This document shows, one piece after another, positions 33,404 to 42,635 of a DNA stretch of 64,000 bases (positions within the stretch are counted from its first letter, which is position 1; every line of letters begins with the position of its first letter). The stretch covers positions 60,064-124,063 of the forward strand of contig CAZCGE010000030.1 in the NCBI GenBank assembly GCA_964498125.1, given 5' to 3'. The notes below the pieces were generated by a model. It saw only the letters and a list, made by a program, of their open reading frames with translations, did not search any database and was not told where the DNA came from. Source of the DNA: CAMDBL01 sp964498125. Lineage in GTDB: Bacteria; Pseudomonadota; Alphaproteobacteria; Rhizobiales; Hyphomicrobiaceae. The position numbers were made by a program, and so were the translations under genes.

Positions 33404-34939
33404 ATGCGCAAGTATCTGCTCCTCGATCTGTTCTTTTTCGGCGGCTCGCCCTTCGTCGCGCTTTTGATTCGAGAGAACTTCGAATCGCCATGGTCGCGGC
33501 TCGATGACGTAGTGCCATTTGCTGGCATCCTGGTTGCCGTTGCCGCAGTCGTCCTGGTCGCGACTGGCGCCAACAGAAGCCTGTGGCGTTTCACATCCTC
33601 GTCCGAAGTGCCGCGCCTGCTGATTGCAGTGACGTTGAGTTTGCTGCTTGCGCTGTTTTTCACATTCGCCGTCAATCGCCTCGATGGTGTCTCCCGCTCG
33701 GTGCCGCTCATTCAGTGGTTCCTGGTCGTCGGCGGCATGCTGCTGGTGCGATTTTCCGCACGCTGGCGCATGCTGGCGAGGCGGCGGCGATATGCGGCGG
33801 CGGACGATGTGTCCGGTAACGCTGCCCGCAACGTCATCGTTCTCGGCCTCAATGAAATCGCAGAGCTGTATTTACGCTCGGTCGAAGTGCACGCCGCCTC
33901 CGGTGTTCGTATCGCGGGGGTCATGGCGCGGCAGAATCGACATCGCGGACGGACGTTGCGCACGCACAATGTTCTGGGAAGCTACGATGAGCTTCGTTCG
34001 GTGCTGGCCAAGTTGGAGGTGCACGGCGTTTTCGTCGACTGCGTCGTGGTTGCCGAGCCTTTCGATGATCTCGAGCCAGAGGTGCAGAAACTACTGCTCG
34101 ACCTGGATCGATCGGGCCGCGTGGCGTTCGAATTCATCGTCGAAACACTGGGGTTGATTGCCTCCGCCGGCCGGCAGGGTCGGATTGCGGAGCGCCTCCA
34201 GTCGCTGGACCCGCCGGCCGTGGTGGCGGACGCAGCACGTGGCGCCCAGGCCGAGGCGAGTGCTTTTCGAACCGCAGCCAGGGCGCCACTTGGTCTTTAC
34301 GGGGCGGTGAAGCGCATCCTGGACATCGTGGCGGCGCTCGTGCTGATCGTCCTAACGCTGCCGTTGTTTCTATTTGCGGCCGTTGCCGTTGCCGTCGACG
34401 TCGGCATGCCGTTGCTGTTCTGGCAGCAGCGGCGTGGCCTCCACCGGCAGCCATTCAAGCTGTGGAAATTCCGCACGATGCTGGCCGCCCATGACGAGGC
34501 GGGACGCCGGATCCCCGATGGAATTCGCGTGTCGCGGATCGGTCACACGCTTCGGCGCTGCCGGTTTGACGAGCTGCCTCAGCTGTTTGGCGTCCTTCAG
34601 GGCGAATTATCGTTTGTGGGACCGCGGCCGTTGCTTCCAGTGGACCAGCCCTGCCTCGAGCACGTGCGTTTCAGTGTTCGACCTGGTCTGACAGGCTGGG
34701 CGCAAATCAACGGCGGGCGGCATGTCTCGGTGGATGAGCGTGCGGCGCTCGATGCCTGGTATGTGCGCCATGCATCGCTCTGGGTCGACATGAAGATCGC
34801 TCTTGGGACCGTGCGCATGCTGGTACTGGGCGATACGCGCAACGAAGGTGTGATCGTAGCCGCCAGGGCTGAAGCAGACGGCCGTGTGCCCGAGTCTTCG
34901 AACCACGGGTTGACGCTCGAAGAGGGCATACCGGGGTAG
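33404..34939 (+). CDS. Initiating undecaprenyl-phosphate sugar phosphotransferase (WcaJ/ExoY type)
   Basis: This 511-residue polyprenyl-phosphate glycosyl-1-phosphate transferase has about four N-terminal membrane helices and a Rossmann-like middle domain (NVIVLGLNEIAELYLRSVEV). The C-terminal catalytic domain reads YGAVKRILDIVAALVLIVLT, LFWQQRRGLHRQPFKLWKFR, then CRFDELPQLFGVLQGELSFV and GPRPLLPVDQ. The DE pair in FDELPQL is the catalytic dyad. It would load the first sugar onto undecaprenyl phosphate. The ATG at 33404 (MRKYLLLDLFFF) begins just before the first helix. The 256 bp upstream show no gene. Confidence 0.9.
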   Translation: MRKYLLLDLFFFGGSPFVALLIRENFESPWSRLDDVVPFAGILVAVAAVVLVATGANRSLWRFTSSSEVPRLLIAVTLSLLLALFFTFAVNRLDGVSRSVPLIQWFLVVGGMLLVRFSARWRMLARRRRYAAADDVSGNAARNVIVLGLNEIAELYLRSVEVHAASGVRIAGVMARQNRHRGRTLRTHNVLGSYDELRSVLAKLEVHGVFVDCVVVAEPFDDLEPEVQKLLLDLDRSGRVAFEFIVETLGLIASAGRQGRIAERLQSLDPPAVVADAARGAQAEASAFRTAARAPLGLYGAVKRILDIVAALVLIVLTLPLFLFAAVAVAVDVGMPLLFWQQRRGLHRQPFKLWKFRTMLAAHDEAGRRIPDGIRVSRIGHTLRRCRFDELPQLFGVLQGELSFVGPRPLLPVDQPCLEHVRFSVRPGLTGWAQINGGRHVSVDERAALDAWYVRHASLWVDMKIALGTVRMLVLGDTRNEGVIVAARAEADGRVPESSNHGLTLEEGIPG

Positions 34940-35189
34940 CGCGACCTGTGCCCGGAAGGCTGCATTGGGCGGGATTCGTAGAGGTTTTCCAAGGTTATCG
35001 AGCTGGATCAGCTAGGCAGCGCGGCAAAAAACCGGCATGGGGTCTGGAGGCCACGATGCACCGGGGCTGCGGTAGCAATGGTGAAACCCTAAGTGCTGAG
35101 AAGGATCATGCAGAACTGTGATTTCGAGACGGCGATGCTCTGCCGCGCTGGCCCTGCCAGCTGCGCCGCGGGCGTCGCGTAGGCTTGGC

Positions 35190-36221
35190 ATGGGCAAACC
35201 CGTTCTAGTCATGGGGGGCGCTGGTTATATCGGCGCGCACGCCTGCAAGGCGCTGGTTGGTGCGGGCTATCTGCCGGTCACCTATGACAACCTGTCATCG
35301 GGCCACGCCACGTCTGTGCAGTGGGGGCCGCTGGAGCGGGGGGACATTCTCGATCCCATCCGTTTGGACGCGGTTTTCGATAAATATCGACCCGTTGCCG
35401 TCATGCACTTTGCAGCTTTCTCGTATGTCGGCGAGTCGGTGACCGATCCGGCCAAGTATTACCGCAACAATGTCGCTGGGACCTTGTCACTGCTGGAGGC
35501 CATGCGCAAAGCCCGCGTGTGCCGCATCGTGTTTTCGAGCACCTGTGCGATCTACGGTACACCTGCGTCATTGCCGATCAGCGAAGACGAATTACCCGCG
35601 CCCATCAGCCCTTATGGCGCCAGCAAGTGGATGGTCGAGCGGATGCTGGCGGATTTCCGCGCCGCCTATGGCGTGGAATTCGTAGCGTTGCGCTACTTCA
35701 ATGCCGCTGGCGCCGATCCGGACGGGCAGGTCGGCGAAGATCATGATCCCGAGACGCACCTTGTCCCGCTGGTGCTCGACGCGGCATCTGGACGGCGACC
35801 GCACGTCACCGTATTTGGCGATGATTATCCGACTTCGGATGGAACCTGCCGGCGCGACTATGTGCACGTCTCGGATCTGGCGCAAGCGCACGTCCTGGCT
35901 TTGCAGCGCCTCGAAGCGGGGAATAGCCGATCCTGCTACAACCTAGGCACTGGCACCGCTGTCAGCGTTCACCAGCTCATTGCAGTGGCGGCAAAGATCA
36001 CCGGTTGCCGGATTCCTGTCATCACAGGCCCGCGGCGTGCAGGTGATCCAGCCGAGCTTCTGGCCGACCCGACGCTGGCTCATACCGATCTCGGCTGGCA
36101 GCCACGGCTGAGCAGTCTCGAAGACATCATTGCGACGGCGTGGGCCTGGCATCAGCGACGGGGTGCAGCGGCGTTGACCGCCGAGCGCCGCGTTGCGTCC
36201 GGCCAGGCTGTCTCCCGGTAG
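35190..36221 (+). CDS. galE: UDP-glucose 4-epimerase
   Basis: This 343-residue extended SDR enzyme has NAD-binding VMGGAGYIGAHACKALVGAG, catalytic serine region FSSTCAIYGTP, and YGASK for the Tyr-x3-Lys pair. The GalE-specific YFNAAGADPDGQVGEDHDPE and RRDYVHVSDLAQAH follow. It converts UDP-glucose and UDP-galactose to feed the glycan locus. The ATG at 35190 lies two codons before the nucleotide-binding motif. Specificity for UDP-sugars with or without acetamido groups is not resolvable here. About 250 bp upstream show no gene. Confidence 0.9.
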   Translation: MGKPVLVMGGAGYIGAHACKALVGAGYLPVTYDNLSSGHATSVQWGPLERGDILDPIRLDAVFDKYRPVAVMHFAAFSYVGESVTDPAKYYRNNVAGTLSLLEAMRKARVCRIVFSSTCAIYGTPASLPISEDELPAPISPYGASKWMVERMLADFRAAYGVEFVALRYFNAAGADPDGQVGEDHDPETHLVPLVLDAASGRRPHVTVFGDDYPTSDGTCRRDYVHVSDLAQAHVLALQRLEAGNSRSCYNLGTGTAVSVHQLIAVAAKITGCRIPVITGPRRAGDPAELLADPTLAHTDLGWQPRLSSLEDIIATAWAWHQRRGAAALTAERRVASGQAVSR

Positions 36222-36228
36222 ATTGGCG

Positions 36229-37137
36229 ATGACCGCGCTGAGCAAGATTGGGGCAACGGCGCCGCGCGCCATCCCGCATTATGTTCGCATCGCGCCCGGC
36301 CGCGGTTGGGTCGCGGTGCAGTGGCGCGAGCTGTGGGACCGCAGGGAGCTGCTGTTCTTCCTTGCCTGGCGCGACGTCAAGGTGCGCTACAAGCAGACGC
36401 TGCTGGGTGCGGCATGGGCGGTCCTGGTGCCGCTGCTGACGATGATTGTCTTCGACGTGCTGTTCACCTTGCTGTTGGGAGCTGCAAACAAACCGACCGT
36501 GGAAGGCGTGCCTTATGCGATTTCGACATTTGCCGCGCTGGTGCCTTGGCAGGTGTTTGCCTATACGATGGGTCAATCCGGCAATAGCCTCGTGGCAAAT
36601 CGCAATCTCATCACCAAGGTCTATTTTCCCCGTCTGATTGCTCCGCTGGCGCCAGTGCTGTCGGCGGTGGTCGACTTCATGATCGCGTTCGCGGTGTTGT
36701 TGGCGATGATCGCCGGGTATCATCTTTTAACAGACTATCGCTTTGAACCAAGTTGGCGGCTGTTGGCGCTGCCGGGCTTCCTGGTGCTGGCGGTCCTGAC
36801 CGCGCTGTCGCTGTCGCTATGGTTGTCGGCGATGACGGCGATCTATCGTGACGTGCGCTATGTCATTCCTTTTCTCGTGCAGATGCTGATGTTTGTCTCT
36901 CCCGTGGTCTACACCACCAGCAGCGTGATATCGGCTGATGCACCGTGGTGGGCGGCGACGCTGTATGGGCTGAACCCGCTGGCCGGCGTCATTGAAGGGT
37001 TTCGCTGGTGTCTGTTCGGCCAGCCGCTGTTGCCCTGGCCGATGGTCGCGTCCTCGGCTGCAGGCGTGCTGCTGTTTCTTGCCGGCGGCATGTTTTATTT
37101 TCGCCGCATGGAGCGTCTGTTTGCGGATCTGGCGTGA
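36229..37137 (+). CDS. wzm: Polysaccharide ABC exporter permease (Wzm/KpsM type)
   Basis: This 302-residue ABC-2 membrane protein has about six helices. The conserved amphipathic entry LLFFLAWRDVKVRYKQTLLG leads into WAVLVPLLTMIVFDVLF. The central VANRNLITKVYFPRLIAPLA and the C-terminal LNPLAGVIEGFRWCLFGQ are typical of O-antigen/teichoic-acid exporter permeases. It pairs with the ATPase that starts 27 nt downstream. It begins 7 nt after galE. Confidence 0.9.
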   Translation: MTALSKIGATAPRAIPHYVRIAPGRGWVAVQWRELWDRRELLFFLAWRDVKVRYKQTLLGAAWAVLVPLLTMIVFDVLFTLLLGAANKPTVEGVPYAISTFAALVPWQVFAYTMGQSGNSLVANRNLITKVYFPRLIAPLAPVLSAVVDFMIAFAVLLAMIAGYHLLTDYRFEPSWRLLALPGFLVLAVLTALSLSLWLSAMTAIYRDVRYVIPFLVQMLMFVSPVVYTTSSVISADAPWWAATLYGLNPLAGVIEGFRWCLFGQPLLPWPMVASSAAGVLLFLAGGMFYFRRMERLFADLA

Positions 37138-37164
37138 TGGGTCGCATATGAGGGAGTTCGCCGC

Positions 37165-38412
37165 GTGCGGCTAGCAATAAGCGCCCGTGGTATCGGCAAG
37201 CGGTTCGCCTTGGGCGAGCGCCAGAGCTATTTCACGGCCCGGGAGGCGGTGCAGAAGTGGCTCGATTGGCGTGGATGGCGTGGTGGACAGCCCGAAACGG
37301 CGCGGGACGAGATCTGGGCGCTGCGCAATGTCGCGTTCCAGGTCGAGCCTGGCGAGGTCGTCGGCATCATCGGCCACAATGGTGCTGGCAAGTCGACGCT
37401 TCTGAAGATCCTTTCACGCATCACCGAACCGACGGAAGGCGAAATCGAGCTGTTCGGACGGGTGTCGAGCTTGTTGGAGGTCGGCACCGGCTTTCATCCC
37501 GAATTGACCGGACGTGAGAACGTCTACCTCAATGGCTCGATCCTCGGCATGAAGAAGAAAGAGATCGACGCCAGGTTCGACGAGATTGTCGCGTTCTCGG
37601 GCGTGGAACGGTTCATCGACACGCCAGTGAAACGTTACTCGTCGGGCTTGAGCGTCAGGCTGGCGTTCGCCGTGGCGGCCCACCTGGAGCCGGAAATCCT
37701 GCTGATCGATGAAGTTCTGGCGGTCGGCGACGCCGAGTTCCAGCGCAAGTGCCTCGGCAAGATCGGCGACGTGGCCCGCGGCGGCCGCACGGTGCTGTTC
37801 GTGTCGCACAATTTGGCGGCGGTGGAGAACCTGTGCGATCGCGCCCTGTTGCTGGATCATGGAACGATCGCGTTCGCTGGCGCGGCTGGCGACGCCGTCC
37901 AGGCCTATGGCGCGCGGCTCGGTGCCAGGCAGCCAAAGGACTGTCGGCCAGGTGAGTATGTGACGCGTGTCGAAATGCATGATGGCCGCAAACCAGTCAC
38001 AAGCATTCGCATGGGTGACGGCGTGCGCATTCGAGTCGCATTCTCGACGCCGCGGCCGACGCAGGCGCCGCGCGTCGGGCTGGTCATCAGGCGCAGGGCG
38101 TCTGGAGAGGCGGTTTTTGCCGTCAACTCGGATTTGGTGGGGTTCGAGCTGCCCTCCCGCCCGGGTCGTGAATTCGAAGCCAATTTCGATTTCGACCGGC
38201 TCAATCTCGTGCAGGGGAACTACACGATCGATGTCTACGCCGGCGCCGATGGCCGCAACCACGAGATCATCGAAGCCAGTGCCGAACTGGTGGTGGCGGA
38301 GAGTGACGTCTTTGGGACGGGGCGCCGGCCGCTGACCAAATTTGGTCCGGTCTACATGCCGGCTCGATTGTCGCTTACGTGCCAGGATACCGGTGAGGTG
38401 GCCGCGGCATGA
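37165..38412 (+). CDS. wzt: Polysaccharide ABC exporter ATPase with C-terminal glycan-binding domain (Wzt type)
   Basis: This 415-residue protein has an N-terminal ATPase half with Walker A GHNGAGKST, GSILGMKKKEIDARFDEIVA (O-antigen subfamily), signature YSSGLSVRLAFAVAAHLEPE and Walker B LLIDEVLAVGD. Residues 265 onward form a beta-rich Wzt C-terminal domain: VTSIRMGDGVRIRVAFSTPR, GREFEANFDFDRLNLVQGNY. In E. coli O9a such a domain recognises the modified, capped end of the finished chain. The start is a GTG at 37165 with AGGGAG 8 nt upstream. It is followed directly by a methyltransferase. Confidence 0.93.
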   Translation: MRLAISARGIGKRFALGERQSYFTAREAVQKWLDWRGWRGGQPETARDEIWALRNVAFQVEPGEVVGIIGHNGAGKSTLLKILSRITEPTEGEIELFGRVSSLLEVGTGFHPELTGRENVYLNGSILGMKKKEIDARFDEIVAFSGVERFIDTPVKRYSSGLSVRLAFAVAAHLEPEILLIDEVLAVGDAEFQRKCLGKIGDVARGGRTVLFVSHNLAAVENLCDRALLLDHGTIAFAGAAGDAVQAYGARLGARQPKDCRPGEYVTRVEMHDGRKPVTSIRMGDGVRIRVAFSTPRPTQAPRVGLVIRRRASGEAVFAVNSDLVGFELPSRPGREFEANFDFDRLNLVQGNYTIDVYAGADGRNHEIIEASAELVVAESDVFGTGRRPLTKFGPVYMPARLSLTCQDTGEVAAA

Positions 38413-38443
38413 GGCTATCGGTCGGGGCGGGCGGTCAACAGTC

Positions 38444-39187
38444 GTGAACGGACAAATCCAGCCGCACAGCCTGATATTTCCCGACACGCTAAGCAGTGCA
38501 CGGCGCATCGCGCCGATCGTTATTGCCGCTCTTGGTGTGCCGGAGCGTGTCGTCGACCTTGGTGGCGGCACAGGCGGCTGGTGCCGGGCGTTCCGCGAGA
38601 ACGGTTCCAGCAAGGTGACCTGCATCGACCATGCCGATACGCTGCGCTCGCAATTGCATATCGAGCCGGAAGAGTTCCTCGCCTGTGATCTAAGTGCCGA
38701 GGTGCCCCAGCCGATCGCGTGTGATCTCGTCCTGTCGCTCGAAGTTGCCGAGCATCTCCCGCGGGAAAGCAGCCAGGGGATCGTCCGATTCCTGACGTCT
38801 TGCGCTCCGCGCGTGCTGTTCAGCGCCGCGATTCCGGGTCAGCAGGGCCACAAGCATGTCAACGAAAGGCCCGCCCGCTATTGGCGCGAACTGTTTGGCG
38901 AGCACGGATTCGATGCTTGCGATATCATCAGGCCACGCATCATAAACGATGTGTCCGTGCCTTATTGGTACCGCCAGAACATGCTGTTGTTCGCACGTCG
39001 TGACAGCTTGCAGGCCGTGCCGGTGGCGATGCAGCCCTTCGGCTGCATTCCCGAGGAGTTCGAGCTCGTGCACGAACGCGTGCTCAATGCGTATCGCAGT
39101 CCTGGCCTGGAACCCAAGCTGAGCGAATTGCTCCGGCAGATGCCGCGCGCACTGCGCGCAAGTTTGCGGCGGCAATTGCGAGGATGA
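38444..39187 (+). CDS. SAM-dependent methyltransferase next to wzt
   Basis: This 247-residue class I methyltransferase has motif I VVDLGGGTGGWCRAF. Then comes VTCIDHADTLRSQLHIEPEE, LVLSLEVAEHLPRESSQGIV, and LFSAAIPGQQGHKHVNERPA as the substrate loop. The last feature (QQGHKHVNE) recurs in methyltransferases of surface-glycan loci. The start is a GTG at 38444. Its stop overlaps the next gene by 4 nt. Placement right after wzt makes it a candidate for adding the chain-end methyl recognised by the exporter; this is inference. Confidence 0.82.
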   Translation: MNGQIQPHSLIFPDTLSSARRIAPIVIAALGVPERVVDLGGGTGGWCRAFRENGSSKVTCIDHADTLRSQLHIEPEEFLACDLSAEVPQPIACDLVLSLEVAEHLPRESSQGIVRFLTSCAPRVLFSAAIPGQQGHKHVNERPARYWRELFGEHGFDACDIIRPRIINDVSVPYWYRQNMLLFARRDSLQAVPVAMQPFGCIPEEFELVHERVLNAYRSPGLEPKLSELLRQMPRALRASLRRQLRG

Positions 39188-41277
39188 GGGATGGCTGTGG
39201 CGATGACGCGAGAGAGACCAGCGAGCGCGACGTGAAGGCCTCGATCCTCATTCCGACCTACAATCGGCAAGGTCTTTTGCGTGGAGCATTGGCAAGCATC
39301 CAGCGCCTTGCGATTCCTGCCGGCTGGAGAATTGAGGTCATCGTCGTCGACAATGCGTCGACGGATGGCACAGCGGAGGTGATCGATGCCGCCGGGCGGG
39401 CAGGTCCGCTGCCGGTGGCTCGGGTGCTGGAATCGAAGCAGGGGCTGAATCACGGCCGCAATCGCGGCTTGCTCGAGTCGAGTGCCGACTGGATGATTTA
39501 TCTCGATGACGACATGCTGATCGAGCCGGACTGGCTCGTTGGCTTTGCCGAGGCTGTTGGCACGCTCGATGCCGATGCCGTTGTTGGGCCGGTGCAGCCT
39601 TGGTTCGAGGAGCCCCCGCCCGCGTGGCTGACGTCGGGGATGATCCGGTCCGTCAGTTCGTCATACAGCCAGAAGGGTGAGAAGACGCGTGTGGTCGAGC
39701 CGGCGCGCGCCCACGAATTCCCGGGTTGCAATTTTGCCGTCCGCAGATCAATCGCGTTGGCTGTGGGCGGCTTTCATCCTTCACTCGATCGGGTGGGGCA
39801 AGGCATGCTGTCGGGGGGCGATTTCGAGTTCGGCATCAAGGTCGCACGCATGGGCGGGCGCGTTGTCTATGCGCCGCGGTGCAAGATCAAGCATTTCATC
39901 AGCAAAAAGAAGTTGAGCATTGAGGGCCTGCGGGCGCGTTCGGAAGGCGGCGGTGCGACAGCGCGCGCTCTGGCGATGCTCGATGGGCGCACCGCTCGGC
40001 GGCACCGAGTGGCGCTATTCTGGCTGGCGATGATGCGTGCCAGGATCGAGAGCCAGCTCCTTCGCGTCATTGGATGTCGACGCTGGTCTTTCGAGCGTGA
40101 GCTGGTTGGACTTTTCATCAGAGGCTGGCTGTTCGGCGCGCCGCCCTTGCAGGCACGCCCATGGCCGCCGGTGGCGTTGGAGACCGGTGATCGGCAAGCG
40201 CACGATCCGCGCATATGGGCGGATGGGCAGGGCGCCACGCATCGCGGCGGCTTGGCTGTGATCGATGCTGCCGCTGGCCATGACCGCTCGCTTGCACAGG
40301 GAACCGCGCTTTGCCAGATGGCGGTCATCCCCGCGCGAGTGCCCGCGCCGCTCGTCTCGGTCATCATACCGTGTTGCAACGCCGAGGCATGGATCGGCGA
40401 GGCGATCGATAGCGTGCTGGCGCAAACCTACCGGCACATCGAGGTCATCGTTGTCGATGATGGATCGACAGATGCCAGCCTCGGGATCATCAAAGGCTAC
40501 GGCGAGTGCGTTCACTGGCAAACCGGTCCCAATCGCGGCGGCGGGGCGGCGCGCAATCGTGGGCTTGGGCTGGCACGGGGCGAATACGTTCTTTTTCTCG
40601 ATGCGGACGATACGCTGTATCCCCACATGATCGAACGGATGGTGTCGGCGGCCCTTTCGGCCGGTGACGGTGCAGCCCCCCTCTGCGATCGCGACGAGGT
40701 GCCAGAGAAAGCCGTCAATAATGTCACGCCGGTCCGCAATGGCTACGATGGTTCGGACCCCATGATCTTTTTTTTGCGTACGTCACCACAGACCTCCGCC
40801 GTGCTGCACCGGCGCACGGCCATCGAGGCGGTCGGTGGGTTCAATGAGACATTGCCATGCTGCCAGGAAAAAGATCTGCATCTGCGGTTGGCGACGGACG
40901 GAATGCGGCTGATATCCGTCCCCGAGATACTCTTCAGGGTTCATCGGCGCGCCGGCAGCGTCTCGTCGAGCTATGTCAAAGTTCTACGGCAGCATGTCAG
41001 CATATACATGCGGCTGCGCGATGCGCTGCAGCGCACCGGGCAGCTGACGCCGGCGCGGATCGACGCCCTGGCGCACGCCTTGTCGCGCGATGGGCGTCAT
41101 CTGGTGCGGGCCGGCGAACCGAGTTTGGCCGAGGCGAGCTTCGCGGCCGCCTGCCGCATCAAGGCAAACGGCGACAAGGCTGCGTTTCATCATCCTTTAT
41201 CGCGTGCGGCGGCGGCGGCATTTGGTGCGCTGCGCACGGAGGTATTGATTCAGCGATCCGTGGCATTGCTGAGATGA
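39184..41277 (+). CDS. Tandem GT2 glycosyltransferase (two catalytic domains)
   Basis: This 697-residue protein contains two GT-A domains. The first spans about residues 17-260 (ASILIPTYNRQGLLRGALAS, DNASTDGT, metal-binding YLDDDML, then FPGCNFAVRRSIALAVGGFH). The second spans about 392-600 (VSVIIPCCNAEAWIGEAIDS, VDDGSTDASL, metal-binding FLDADDT, VGGFNETLPCCQEKDLHLRL). A basic linker of about 130 residues separates them. It can presumably add two sugars, or one domain may be regulatory. Its ATG overlaps the preceding stop (ATGA), as does its own stop with the next gene. Confidence 0.9.
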   Translation: MRDGCGDDARETSERDVKASILIPTYNRQGLLRGALASIQRLAIPAGWRIEVIVVDNASTDGTAEVIDAAGRAGPLPVARVLESKQGLNHGRNRGLLESSADWMIYLDDDMLIEPDWLVGFAEAVGTLDADAVVGPVQPWFEEPPPAWLTSGMIRSVSSSYSQKGEKTRVVEPARAHEFPGCNFAVRRSIALAVGGFHPSLDRVGQGMLSGGDFEFGIKVARMGGRVVYAPRCKIKHFISKKKLSIEGLRARSEGGGATARALAMLDGRTARRHRVALFWLAMMRARIESQLLRVIGCRRWSFERELVGLFIRGWLFGAPPLQARPWPPVALETGDRQAHDPRIWADGQGATHRGGLAVIDAAAGHDRSLAQGTALCQMAVIPARVPAPLVSVIIPCCNAEAWIGEAIDSVLAQTYRHIEVIVVDDGSTDASLGIIKGYGECVHWQTGPNRGGGAARNRGLGLARGEYVLFLDADDTLYPHMIERMVSAALSAGDGAAPLCDRDEVPEKAVNNVTPVRNGYDGSDPMIFFLRTSPQTSAVLHRRTAIEAVGGFNETLPCCQEKDLHLRLATDGMRLISVPEILFRVHRRAGSVSSSYVKVLRQHVSIYMRLRDALQRTGQLTPARIDALAHALSRDGRHLVRAGEPSLAEASFAAACRIKANGDKAAFHHPLSRAAAAAFGALRTEVLIQRSVALLR

Positions 41278-42635
41278 CAGATCAATCGCTGCCAATGTCA
41301 TCTGAGCCGGGCAGGCCGGTCATCGTGCATGTCACCTCCCGCGAGGGTTTGTCTTCGGCCTATCTGCCGCAAGTGGCGCGGCCGATGTCGTTGGTGCGTG
41401 CACGTGGCTTCGATGTGTCCCTGGTGGTGCATGCGCCGGTCGGCGAGCTGATGCGGCCCCACTTGCGGCAACGCTGGCGGCAGCGCCGTCGCGAAGTGGG
41501 CGAGCAATTCGGGCTGCCGTTGACGTTGCTGCCATCGCCCCCGCGCCGCGCTCGCGGGTTGTGGGATGATGCCGTACTGCTGCGCCTTTGGTTGCGAGCG
41601 AGGACGTCGGGCCCCGTCGTTCTGCACTGCCGCGGGACCGAAGCCACGCATTTGGCACTGAGGGCGCGAGGGCGGGGCAATGATGTGGCCGTGGTGTGCG
41701 ACTGCCGGGGCGTCGATGGGCCAGAGTACCTGCATTATCGTGGCATCGCGGAATTGGCCGATGGCGCCGCTACCGATCGTGCGGAATTCGCACGCCGTGA
41801 GGCGTTGCAATGTTCGGCGATTGCCAACGCTGATGCTGTGCTTTGCGTTTCAAAAGCCATGCAGCGCCATTTTTCCGAAGCCTGGGGGGTGGCGACGGCG
41901 CGGCTGCAGGTGGTGCCCTGTTGCACGGACGTTGCAGCCGCACAGCGTGCGGCTGGGCAGCGCGAGGAGATGCGCGCGAAACTGGGGCTCGCCGACAAAT
42001 TCATCGTCAGCTACGTCGGCAGCGCCGCGCCGTGGCAGGCCTTGCCGCAAACGCTTGCCGTGTTCAGCCAGATCGCCAGCATCAGGCCCGATGCCTACCT
42101 CCTGGTGCTGACGACCGACAGCATCAGGCTCGCCCGTGCGGTCGAGCAGGCTGGGCGCCCGACTGGACAGGTGACGGTGCTCAGCGTACCGCATGCCGAT
42201 GTGCCCGCGTATCTCGCAGCAGCCGATCTCGGACTTCTGCTGCGCGAGGACTCGATCGTCAATCGGGTTGCCTCACCGATGAAGTTCGCGGAATACCTGG
42301 CATGCGGCGTGCCTGTTATTCTGAGTGATGGCATCGGTGATTTTTCCGATCTGGTACGCCAGACCGGTACCGGCTGTGTGCTGCCATGCGGTGCATCGGA
42401 CGTCGGCAGTGATGGTCCTTTGCCAGCATTTTTGTCGGAGTACGCCAGGGCGCCAGCCGATCGGCGAAAGCGGTGCCATGATGCGGCAATCGAACAGTTC
42501 GCGTGGACGCCCGCCATTGATGCCGTTTGTCAAATGTATGAGGCCACGATTGGCCCGGCTTGTGACGCGGTGCCGCGGCGCGCGGCAACATCAGGGGCGG
42601 GCATTGGGCGCGCCATGACGGGGTCTGTATCGTGA
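41274..42635 (+). CDS. GT4-type glycosyltransferase
   Basis: This 453-residue GT-B enzyme has an N-terminal acceptor domain with IVHVTSREGLSSAYLPQVAR and VLHCRGTEATHLALRARGRG. The C-terminal nucleotide-sugar domain has FIVSYVGSAAPWQALPQTLA and VPAYLAAADLGLLLREDSIV. The EX7E-like region reads NRVASPMKFAEYLACGVPVI. Its reading frame extends upstream inside the previous gene, but the ATG at 41274 with ATGA coupling is the natural start. Sugar and acceptor are unknown. Confidence 0.86.
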   Translation: MTDQSLPMSSEPGRPVIVHVTSREGLSSAYLPQVARPMSLVRARGFDVSLVVHAPVGELMRPHLRQRWRQRRREVGEQFGLPLTLLPSPPRRARGLWDDAVLLRLWLRARTSGPVVLHCRGTEATHLALRARGRGNDVAVVCDCRGVDGPEYLHYRGIAELADGAATDRAEFARREALQCSAIANADAVLCVSKAMQRHFSEAWGVATARLQVVPCCTDVAAAQRAAGQREEMRAKLGLADKFIVSYVGSAAPWQALPQTLAVFSQIASIRPDAYLLVLTTDSIRLARAVEQAGRPTGQVTVLSVPHADVPAYLAAADLGLLLREDSIVNRVASPMKFAEYLACGVPVILSDGIGDFSDLVRQTGTGCVLPCGASDVGSDGPLPAFLSEYARAPADRRKRCHDAAIEQFAWTPAIDAVCQMYEATIGPACDAVPRRAATSGAGIGRAMTGSVS

